Source: Lenzites betulinus (lineage: Eukaryota > Basidiomycota > Agaricomycetes > Polyporales > Polyporaceae). From it: a DNA stretch of 64,000 nucleotides. A program made the position numbers and the translations under genes. This document shows, piece by piece, positions 55,345-64,000 of this stretch (positions within the stretch are counted from its first letter, which is position 1; every line of letters begins with the position of its first letter). The stretch spans positions 1,984,001 through 2,048,000 of the forward strand of contig JABYQU010000001.1 in NCBI GenBank assembly GCA_022264855.1. Reading direction: 5' to 3'. A model generated the notes under the pieces. The model did no database searches, was not told where the DNA came from, and was given only the letters and a program-made list of their open reading frames with translations.

Positions 55345-58300
55345 TCAATCACTATACTTCGCGGATTGGGTCGCGTTCAAGAAGTCCTCTGGATCCCATC
55401 CATAATATTCCTGCAGCTTCTTGGAGAAATCCCTTAGCTTCTTAGGGTGGATAGTGGGATTGGGATGCGCTATAAAATAATGGTTAGCTCGTCGTCGTAC
55501 GATATTAGAACTCGTAATGTTACGTTTATGGAACGAGATTGCCTACGATAGCCCCCGAAATCAGCACAGGTCCTTGGAAACCTTGGTTACTGCGCACTCA
55601 CCCTGTCCTTGGGGTTGGGCGGGTCAAACCGTACACTAGAGCCCGCCGTGCTGGGAACGTAGGTGAAGCCGAGATCGGTCATCATCTAGAACAAGATTGA
55701 GCTTGACTTGCACTGTATCAAAACGCGATGTTCTTACCCTTACGAACTTCTCCCAACGCATATCCGCAATACCCTGCTTCTTATCCAGCGGCGTACGCAG
55801 AACTTGGTGCATGAGCTCTGCCGTCTTCCGCTTGAGGCCCGCCCAGCGACTCTTTCCCTTCTTGTCTTCGTCTTCCGAGTCGCTGTCGTCGTCGCCTTGG
55901 TCCTTCTTCTTTTTCCCGTACACGCTGTACAAACGCCGTTTCTTCTCCGGAACGGGATCAAGGTTGCCTACGGCTCCGCGCGTCTTCACCTTCGACTTCC
56001 CGCCTGCCAAGCGTTCTGTCTTGATGTAGGAGTGTGCGGATTGAGCTATCTGCTCCTGCGGCAGGGGCAGCGAGGTGGTGGAGCTAAACGGATTAAGTGT
56101 CGGAGTCGAGCTGCTAAACGACGATGTCTGGGTAGGGGCGGCCTTCGCTTTCGACGGCTGACCCTTAGCGGGCGTTGGTTTCGCCGGGCTGACGGGACTC
56201 GCGGGGACTTTTGCGGCTGGCGGAGGGCTGGCGGGCTGAGCCGCAGGGGCGGGAACAGGTGCAGGAGAGGCGGCGGGAGTAGCGGCTTCTGCACCATCAG
56301 GCGCAGCGGCCGACGCGGGCTTTTTCTTTTTCTTCGGCTTCTTTTTCTTCTTCTTAGCGGCAGCGGTCGGCGCGTCCTCGTCTTCGACCTCTTCAACAGT
56401 TGCTTTATGAGGCTTCTGTGGGCCTGGTAGAGATGTCTAGAATATCTTATATGCCGAATGTATCCGAAAACCCACCTTTACCAGGAGTCGCCTTGGTAGA
56501 AGCCGAAGCAGCCTTGGACGCGCCAGGCACGGGCGGTACTCCAGGCTTCTGTCCTGCGAACGGCTTACGGGGTTTATCGCGAGTGGCCGTGGTCACCATG
56601 GGGCTGGCAGAGAACATGCGCCCTATCCACGACAGTTCGGTATTACCGCTCATAATCTCATAATCCTAACGACGCACCTCTCAAAGAGCCCAGCAGCTTC
56701 AAGAACGGATTGCTCTTCCGCTCTTCTGCAAGCGTATCAAACTCGGGGACAGGCGCCTTGTGGTCGAAGAAGTCCCCGGACGCGACGGCGGCGTCCATCG
56801 CCTCGCGGAGCAGGTCGCGCAGCTCGTCCTCCTCGTCAGTGTCGTACTCATCGCCCGACCCCTCGCTTTCTTCCTCGTCGAGGTAACTCTCCTCGTCGCT
56901 CTCTTCGTCGTAGTCAGACTCTGCATCGTCCGACTGTGACACCGTCTGCAGCGAGGGCATCGAGCCGTCGCTTTCTTCGCCGTTGGTGATCGCGAGGGTG
57001 TTCGACTTTCCCTTGCCGCCTTTACGTCCGGCGCCTGACGGGACAAGTGCTAGTGCGTCGTCGTCGCGATTGCGCGAACTGGGCCCGTGCCATGAGGGCT
57101 TGACGTGTCGGATATCCTTGACATTCCACAATTCGTCGATGCCCTTTCCCGAGACGCCCTTGTAGTTCTATTATGCATCAGCGAAATTGGACTTATGGAT
57201 ATTGTGCGACACATGAACGGACTAACCCCATCGATGATTGACCAAACTTTGTCAAGGATTGGTTTCTTACGCGTCTGATCCAGGGGGAAAACGATGTCGA
57301 CGTAGGAGGGCCACAGGTCTGCTGCTTCCCGAGAGAAGATCTGCGCGTCCACCCAATTCTCATACGCTTCAGGCATCTTGCGCGATTGCTTTTTCCATTC
57401 TTCCCCTTCTGGACTGTTCAACACGAGCTCTAGCATGGATTGTAGCTCGACGATGCTCTGTATGGCGTGAACGATGCCGCAGCGGTGAGCGGTGCTGACA
57501 ACCGAATGCAGGTCAACGAAGCACATGGGAAGCCTCAACCTACCGAAAGGTCGCCGACGGCATCCCATAATGCTTGAGAGAATTGTTTCGCATCCTTGGG
57601 GGACTCTTCCGTTGCTTCACCAAGAAGTTGTATCAAGATTTGCTTGGGTATACGCGAGTCAGGCAGAGATAGCTCGACGATGATGGAATCCAAGAAGGAC
57701 TTGTGTACTGCCTTGAGCTGGGACCAATCGAACGTGAATTCCGGTTGTCCTGATCTTTTATCGTCATTTTTCTTGAAGTATTGTGAGAAATGCGCTAACA
57801 AGACAGGTCAATCAGCTGTTTTTCTATGACTAACAATAAAGTACTTACGAGCAGTAGTAGCGAGGACAGCGAAGTTCTTCTGTCCTGCCTCGACGAGAAC
57901 GTTGACAGTGTCGTATAGAACGAGGAACCGGGATCGCATAGATGCATTTGTCCTGAGTTGAACCTTGATGGCAACATCGTCGATCCCATCATCGGCAAGT
58001 TCGCGAATGATGTCACCGACAACTCGCCAACCAGAGGCCATCATGTACGTGTTGTGTATGCTGCGGAGAGGGTAAGCACAGAGCTTGAGCTAGACAGATG
58101 CGCAGCGCGCAACGAGCTGCCATCGCGCGACAGATTGCCTCATCATGCCAGGGGGAACAACGCTCGTGCACGCGGAGCAGTCATTTTTATTAGGCAGTAC
58201 CCAGTTGACGATGGTAGCTCGCTTGTATACGGGGGGAAGAACCGAGGAGACTTACTGGCTTGCACACATTGATACTATGTGCGCCCTCAGTTTAATAGGG

Positions 58301-58853
58301 CCCTCCTTGCGGAATATTTGAGTTTGGGATGCGCTGGTGTGCCCGTTCACGTCAGCCATGGTATGATCCGCGAAGAGCTCAGGGTCATGTAAAGCATTGA
58401 TTTCGTCCAGGTAGGCTGTGGTGTGAATTGGCGGCTAAGGAACGCTTCGTGGATCGCGGAGGAAACCCGTACCGCTCAATTGAGAATCCGCGATTCTGAG
58501 CGACGCTTCGAGCTTGAATGGCGTAGAGAGGGCCTGCTTCATGAGATCCTCTGCGAAAAGATTCCACGAGGTTCTCTTATGCTTTGAACACTCAACTCGT
58601 GCGCACGCTCTGGGGACATACCTGCGAGTAGATCGAGCTTCTCTCGCCCACTCATTCTTGACGCGAGCATCAGCTCTCCCGTGCCCATGGCTCCATATTT
58701 CCCGTTGCGCAAGACGAGGGCGCGCGCGGTCAGGGGCTTGTTTCCAGCTGCATCGCGCTCGCGTCCTCGATATTTCTTGAAGACCTCGCGTGGGCCGACC
58801 GTCACGAGCTCGCGCGATGTGGACGGCTTCGTCGCGGGTCTGGGGGGAGCCAT
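55345..58853 (-). CDS. Large nuclear-type protein with C-terminal HicA-like domain
   Basis: Twelve minus-strand exons (58853-58622, 58550-58473, 58415-58256, 58060-57849, 57794-57544, 57457-57227, 57167-56678, 56622-56476, 56423-55738, 55685-55602, 55542-55524, 55469-55345) give 904 residues with all phases closing. The N-terminal half is helical, HEAT-like in appearance (GDIIRELADDGIDDVAIKVQ, SIVELQSMLELVL). A very acidic segment follows (about 420-520), then a lysine block (AAAKKKKKKPKKKKKP) and Pro/Ala-rich linker. The C-terminal 80 residues (MRWEKFVRMMTDLGFTYVPS, GSSVRFDPP, ISFHKPHPNPTIHPKKLRDF) resemble the HicA fold, an mRNA-interferase-type domain in bacteria. The usual GSHH catalytic His is replaced by GSSV, so ribonuclease activity is doubtful. 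One exon is only 19 bp. The role is unknown. Confidence 0.8.
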
Positions 58854-59418
58854 ACTGTTAGAACTCTAGTAGAGCGCGGCCACAAGTCAGGAGCAAACGA
58901 CTGGACGAGGACCAGGGGACAATTAGGCCGGGATCTGCGAGGGAGATCGCGCTATGCTGAAAAAGGAAGGAGGCCTGATCGACAAACACGCGTGCGGTCC
59001 GTTGCGGGCGTCTTCCGGCATCTTCGACCTCTTCTCCCATGAGTCTCACCCAGCTTGCGCACAGACAGAACATGTCGCAGTGCGGTCTTGCAGCAGTCTA
59101 TTGCACAGGATCAGCCTCCCTTCATTGCTTCTGCAACACTTCGTGATTGGCTCTCTGGCTATAGCCGCCCAGCTGAAGTTGAAACTATTAAATCTGGTGC
59201 GGCTGTACACCATACGACGGCAGGGCATGTCGACATGATCATCACGACTGGCGCCTGCGCCTTCAGGTCCTGGCCGCTTACAGGGTCTCATAGGCATCTT
59301 GTGCCGCACTGCAGCCCCAGCGAACCTCTTCGCGAGCCTCCACCACCTCTCGCGCTTTTCGTTCTTTCTCTCGGGCAGCGCCCTTTTTTACTTGTTCATT
59401 AATCTTCACCCGGCCTCG
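58854..59418. other. Divergent intergenic region
   Basis: 565 bp between two divergent start codons, presumably both promoters. A CT-rich tract (CACCACCTCTCGCGCTTTTC) lies just before 59400. An in-frame hydrophobic stretch upstream of 59419 has no ATG. Confidence 0.6.
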
Positions 59419-60960
59419 ATGGTCGCTTTTACGAACGTTACGAGTACGTCGTCAACTTCTCACCATCTGCCGAGTAAGCGATGGAAGCTCACGCTGCGCG
59501 CAGTCGACGACAGTTCATCTCTCATTCTCTACGATCCCCCGGCTGCATGGGCAACTTCGTCTGCGGACAAAGCGCAGGGGTATGCGAACTCGACATTCCA
59601 CAGCACATCTGTCAGCGGTGCGACTGCTAAGCTCACGTTCAACGGAACGGGAGTGTGGCTCTATGGCGCGACCCGCCCGGACTACGGCTCGTACATCTTC
59701 GTTGTCGACAACGTCGTGTCCGCATATGCCAATGCCACATCGTCGCAGCCTGCATTGGGACAACTTCTAGCAGGGGTGGGAGACCTGGACATGGGAACGC
59801 ATGTGGTCACTATCATGAGTGGCGGACCAGGGCCGTTTGACCTGGATAGTATCGTGTACGAAACGGTCGATCAGTCTCAGCAGTACGTCTTCTCCAATCT
59901 CGACGGTGGGCGTGTTCTCTCGGACATCTGACTAACATGATTGCAGGGGTGTCCCGCCGCCTGCCGGCACCGCACAGAAATCTTCATCCAGTACCTCCAC
60001 ACAGTCCTCGAGGCTCTCTGCTCAAGCGTATGTGCGGTGTACATTTTGATCTGCAGGATCTGACGATTCCCTAGGCATGCGACAGCAGGCCCAGTGGACA
60101 GTGACTCCGCTACAGCATCTCCGTCTTCAGCATCGCCGACCGCGCCTCCAGTCGCTGGTGATGCGCCACCCCAGCCTACCGGTGACGTGCCATCTACTGC
60201 CAGTGCAATCCCCACGCGAGTAGCTGCGTCCCCCAACGCCGCACCGTCGACTGCTGCATCCGCCAGTGCGCTCGATTCGAGCCAAGCGTCCGGCCAAGCG
60301 CAGCGCGACAGTAAGCCGTAAGTTCCTTCCGACCCTCTCGCACCAGACATGTTGCTTAACACGTGTTTCAGGCCTGCTGGCACGTCTCAGCCAAAGGGAG
60401 GCATCCCCAAGGGCGCCATCATCGGTGCCATTGTCGGAGTTGCTGTGCTTCTCCTGCTCGTCGCAGTGCTGCTGTTCGTGTTCATGCGCCGGCGACGCCG
60501 CGCGAGGTACGGCAGGGGCAAGACCCTCCCGTCCCCCATCCTCCCCCTGCAGGACCCGGAAAAGAACAGGGGCTACTTCTTCGGCGGCCAAGGCGCGAAC
60601 TCGGACCAACGCGCGAAGTACCTCGACGCGGCGCAGAACCGGATCTCCCAGCAGTCCTTTGAGAGCGGGTCGACGCTGCGCGGCGGCGGGTACGACGCGC
60701 CCTACCAGGAGAAGGACATCGCCGGGATGCCCACGCCGCTGCCGCCCGTGTTCGTGCGCGACAGTTCGTACACGGCGGAGACGAACACGCTGCGCGGGCG
60801 CGACGACGACGAGTCTGACATCGCGGACCTCTACTCTCGCATGGTCAGTCCCTCCGTGCGCTAGTTGTGTGCTTCGAATCTCACCCTGCGTTATGCGTTG
60901 CAGGATGCCGGACCTCCGATTCGTCCCCCGCGGCCGCCGGAGCTGCGTCTGAGCGTGTGA
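59419..60960 (+). CDS. Single-pass membrane protein with Ser/Thr-rich ectodomain
   Basis: Five exons (59419-59882, 59947-60027, 60075-60317, 60372-60843, 60904-60960) encode 438 residues in phase. The N-terminal domain (KLTFNGTGVWLYGATRPDYG, YIFVVDNVV, HVVTIMSGGPGPFDLDSIVY) looks like a beta-sandwich carbohydrate-binding-type module common in agaricomycete surface proteins. An A/S/T/P-rich stalk follows, then one helix (GAIIGAIVGVAVLLLLVAVL), a MRRRRRAR stop-transfer cluster and a cytosolic tail rich in acidic and Arg residues. No signal peptide is seen at the chosen ATG, so the protein is either tail-inserted or has an unseen upstream start. The function is probably cell-surface related, but that is inference. 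Confidence 0.78.
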
Positions 60961-63676
60961 ACGCGCGGGCGTTCGTCGACGCGCCGAGCTTGGGCGCGTT
61001 TCTAGAGGGAACGCCGAACGGACGGTCGTTATGGGGTCTCCATATCTGCCTTCCTATCGCCGTGTTCTTGTTACGGGCCCACCGTGACCGAGCCGCCCGC
61101 GTCAAGGCCGAATGCAGAGAGCAGGAGGATCGGATCGGACTCATTCTGCGCCTATCTACGAAACTAGCGTGCCGGAATATACCGTTGGTTTTTTTCATTT
61201 GATTCGCGCGATATACACAGGTGTATACCCACTCCTCAACAAGATCGCCTTTGTACGCCTATGGGATGGAGAAAAGATTCATCGTTTCAACCTCACCAGC
61301 TTGCGCTTACACGCGCACCCAGCCTTGACGATGTTACGATGCTAGCGCCAGAGCATCATTGTAGGCCTACGCTGTCATTTCGGTGGGATCGCAAGTATCG
61401 CGAATTCTGCAAAGCTCCGTGACTAGGGAAGTGTCGCGTGGGCGTCAGCGTAGACCTTGCGTGTATTCGAAGCCATACGGTTGGATGCGCTCTGCCTTGC
61501 TTTGCCTGGACCTCCAGAGCTCTGAGTCCAGATACAGGCTGCGGCGCGCTGCTTCAATATTGCGGTCCGGGTGACTTTGCACACCAGGTACTCTTCGTCC
61601 TCTCCTAGGACCGTCAAACTGAGGAGGGGGAAAGCTTTGCTATAGCTTGCTCATGCTTGCCACATTCTGTGGTTTGTTTCACTCTATATGTCATATTACG
61701 GCAAAGCAAACATTGCTGAATGCCCTCTGATACGCAGGCATCGTATACCGTATCTTGTAGATCTCTTGCACAACCCATCCTATGTGCCTCAAAGGAACAC
61801 ATGGACGTATTGCTTGAGCTTGACCATTAAGTGACAAGAAATCGCGTAGTCCGGTAGGATATTTTATACAATGGTTAGGGACAATCCATGGCAATCATGG
61901 GCCGGCAAGTTAGAACCAACGCCTGAGAGTCGGAATGTACCTCGCGAGGGCCCCGGGCGATCGGCTTTATGCCTGAGAAGATGGTCTTGCTATCCACAGT
62001 CAGACTGAGTCAGTGCCGCCGCCATGGCACTGAAGTAGTGTTATCAAACTCGACGTTTGTACTCAGAGAGCGGCAAAGGCTGAAAATACAAAAAATGCCA
62101 ATACGTGCCCGGGCAAGGGCCGTCCGTGGTAAGTACCTCTAGCGTCACGATTGTCTTCCGCCCCCGAACGTGAGGCTGGCTTGCGAGCCTACCTCTAGCG
62201 CTCTCACCGCCGCAAGGCTCACCCCGCACTAGCTAAGTAGTGCCGGCGAGATCGGAGTTTGTACGCTTGCAATAGGACGAATATTTACTCACTCATGATC
62301 ACTCACTGACTCACTCACTGACTGAGGCTATACCCGGGCACATCGTCAGCTTTGGCACAGCGGAGCAGGTTATAGCGAGCTATTTCTCGCTCTTCACTGA
62401 GTGTCTGCCTATGTCGTTAGTGCCTTGCACATCACAAACGCGTCGCGTAAAACTTATACACACCTTATACACGATTTTCCGGGCCCTCCTGGCCAAAGCC
62501 CATCTTGATAACACATTCAAAACGAGTTATTGACACGCCTTTTATACAAGCTGCGTCGAAAGTCCCTTTTTTACAGTACCCTACTTGGGACGAGGGAGGG
62601 CGCAAAATATCATAGAGGTCTTGGAAGAATCTGTGAAATAAGCTCAGCGCACATACGGGATCCGGAAGTATTCACCGGCCATCCTCCTGTTTGATTTAAA
62701 CTCCTGGAGACGTCACACTGGGTACTGGGCCTATGGCCGCCGTGAGAATACCAAGAGAACCATAAACGGTGGATTGTCAACTTGCCTCCCATCATGGGTT
62801 CGTCGTGACCGAGTCGCCCGCGTGTATGTGAGGATTACGGGATGTCATTTTTCATTCGGAATTCATGCCGGTCTCGCTGGGCGAATAGCCGGACGCGCAT
62901 ATGCAGTGCGCGAACATACCTGGAACATACCATTTGGTGCGAGGACGCAGATCGTCTGCGGGGGCGACTCCGGACCCGCGCCCGAGCGTTGTTTCTGGAG
63001 CGGGATGGTTGCTACAGCGGTGCACGATCTGGTCCCGTCTCGACGCGCGAGCGGAGGCCCTGCCAGTTCGGCGGGCATTCTGGCACTCCATCACGACGTT
63101 GGGATCACGGCACGAGCATCATATCGGGCGACGGGCGATTAGGCTCGAGAGTCACGCCAGTCACGCTCCGCTCGGCCGTCCCGGGTAGTCTTCGGGGAGT
63201 ACTGTGCGGGCTCGGAGAGGGGTGCGGGGGCGAGCTGGGTGTGGGCGAGCTTTATGGCCAACTTTGATGTGTGATGGGCGGAGGAGAGAGCGGTTTGTTG
63301 TGGGCGGGAGGAGGGCGTGACGGACGCGGGCCCTGGCGACGGGTGGCAGTGGCAGGGTGACGCGGTCACAGAGATATATCAAAGGCGACGGGCGGGGGGA
63401 GCGGTTGGGCCACCGCTGCGTGCTGTTTCCTCCTTCCTCCCTTCTTCCAGTCTCTTTCTCCTTGGTCGAGCTGCGCTCGCTGGACCACCGGCTTCTTACC
63501 TCTCAACGCCTCCTTAGTCCTCGCGTCTCGTTCTCCGCTTTCCTTCAGAACAGAGCAGCGCTCCTCCTCCCCGTTCACTCTTCCCTTCCCTGACTGGTCT
63601 TGGTCCGCCTCGCAGCAACTCTTCTTCACCGACTCTTACACGCGCACGCACCACCACCCGCACACGCTTAGTCGAA
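60961..63676. other. Long intergenic region
   Basis: About 2.7 kb without a gene I can defend. Notable items are a run of ACTCACTGACTCACTCACTGACTG type at about 62296-62325, and a GC-rich stretch at 62830-63190 open in several frames on both strands. A TATA-like GATATATC at about 63372 and a long pyrimidine-rich leader (63420-63600) precede the gene at 63677. Confidence 0.55.
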
Positions 63677-64000
63677 ATGGGCAACCTCATCTGGCACGAA
63701 TACGGTCGCTACGTCGCCCTCTCCGCCACCGCATGTAAGTGTCCGCATCCAACTCGAACAATGGCGTAGGGGGACGTTGCCTCGGTGCTCACCCTCCCAC
63801 GAAAGACACCATTTGGGCCGCCTTCTGGGGAATCTACTACCGCAAGTTCTTCTTCGACTTTGTCAACGGCATCCTCCGCGCGCCCGGCGGTCTCCAGTGA
63901 GTGCACCCTCCCACGCGCCAGGGATAGCACAATAGCCGTCCCCTTGTACTCATCGTTGTTGCCCCGTTCAGACCCGCCGCGAGCGACTCCATCTTTGTCA
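63677..64000 (+). CDS. Small membrane protein, N-terminal part (runs off the window)
   Basis: Exons 63677-63734, 63806-63896 and 63972 onward join in phase: MGNLIWHEYGRYVALSATAY, then TIWAAFWGIYYRKFFFDFVN, GILRAPGGLQ and PAASDSIFV at the edge. The aromatic-rich hydrophobic segments suggest a short multi-pass membrane protein. I recall similar short proteins beginning MGN(L/F)(I/V)WHEYxR in agaricomycetes but cannot name a function. The three exons, with GTAAGT and GTGAGT donors, are well supported; the C terminus is outside the window. Confidence 0.7.

Noticed and set aside
62830..63190. Possible exon or transposon relic in the long intergenic region
   Set aside because: Both strands are open and a GTATGT donor is present on the minus strand, but no frame links to another exon and no motif is recognisable.

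Overview
The window is nuclear DNA of a basidiomycete fungus, most likely an agaricomycete. The genes are split by many 40-90 bp GT-AG introns with CTNAY-like branch points, and their products match typical fungal proteins (Hsp9/12, Mga2/Spt23, Nup50, Gyp1, an F-box/LRR protein). Splice phases were checked by hand for most models; where they do not close I say so.

Layout. 1-1041: edge of a truncated gene and an intact small heat-shock gene (Hsp9/12 family). 1042-1711: a non-autonomous hAT-like element with an 8-bp target duplication. 1712-26336: a head-to-tail array with a period of about 7.55 kb, three full units and a truncated fourth. Each unit starts with a gene I identify as the meiotic double-strand-break factor Rec114. 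It continues with a GC-rich body holding a spliced minus-strand gene with a Cys-rich finger, a small spliced plus-strand gene, a perfect 21-bp hairpin, and a displaced piece of the hsp9 upstream region. Rec114 copies 3 and 4 are open; copy 1 has one frameshift and copy 2 about fourteen. 26507-39841: a full-length non-LTR retrotransposon (LINE, Tad-like, with RNase H) of 13.3 kb, bounded by a 16-bp target duplication and a poly(A) tail. It carries two related gag-like ORFs before one large APE-RT-RNase H ORF.

40151-64000 is ordinary gene space. On the plus strand: an Mga2/Spt23-like membrane-bound transcription factor, an F-box/LRR protein, a pepsin-family protease with no visible signal peptide, and Nup50. 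On the minus strand: the Rab-GAP Gyp1 and a large nuclear-type protein ending in a HicA-like domain. On the plus strand again: a single-pass membrane protein, about 2.7 kb without clear genes, and the start of a small membrane protein. These look like independent housekeeping genes. The unusual biology is in the first 40 kb: local amplification of a meiotic recombination gene with hitch-hiking unknown genes, ended on the right by a very large LINE.
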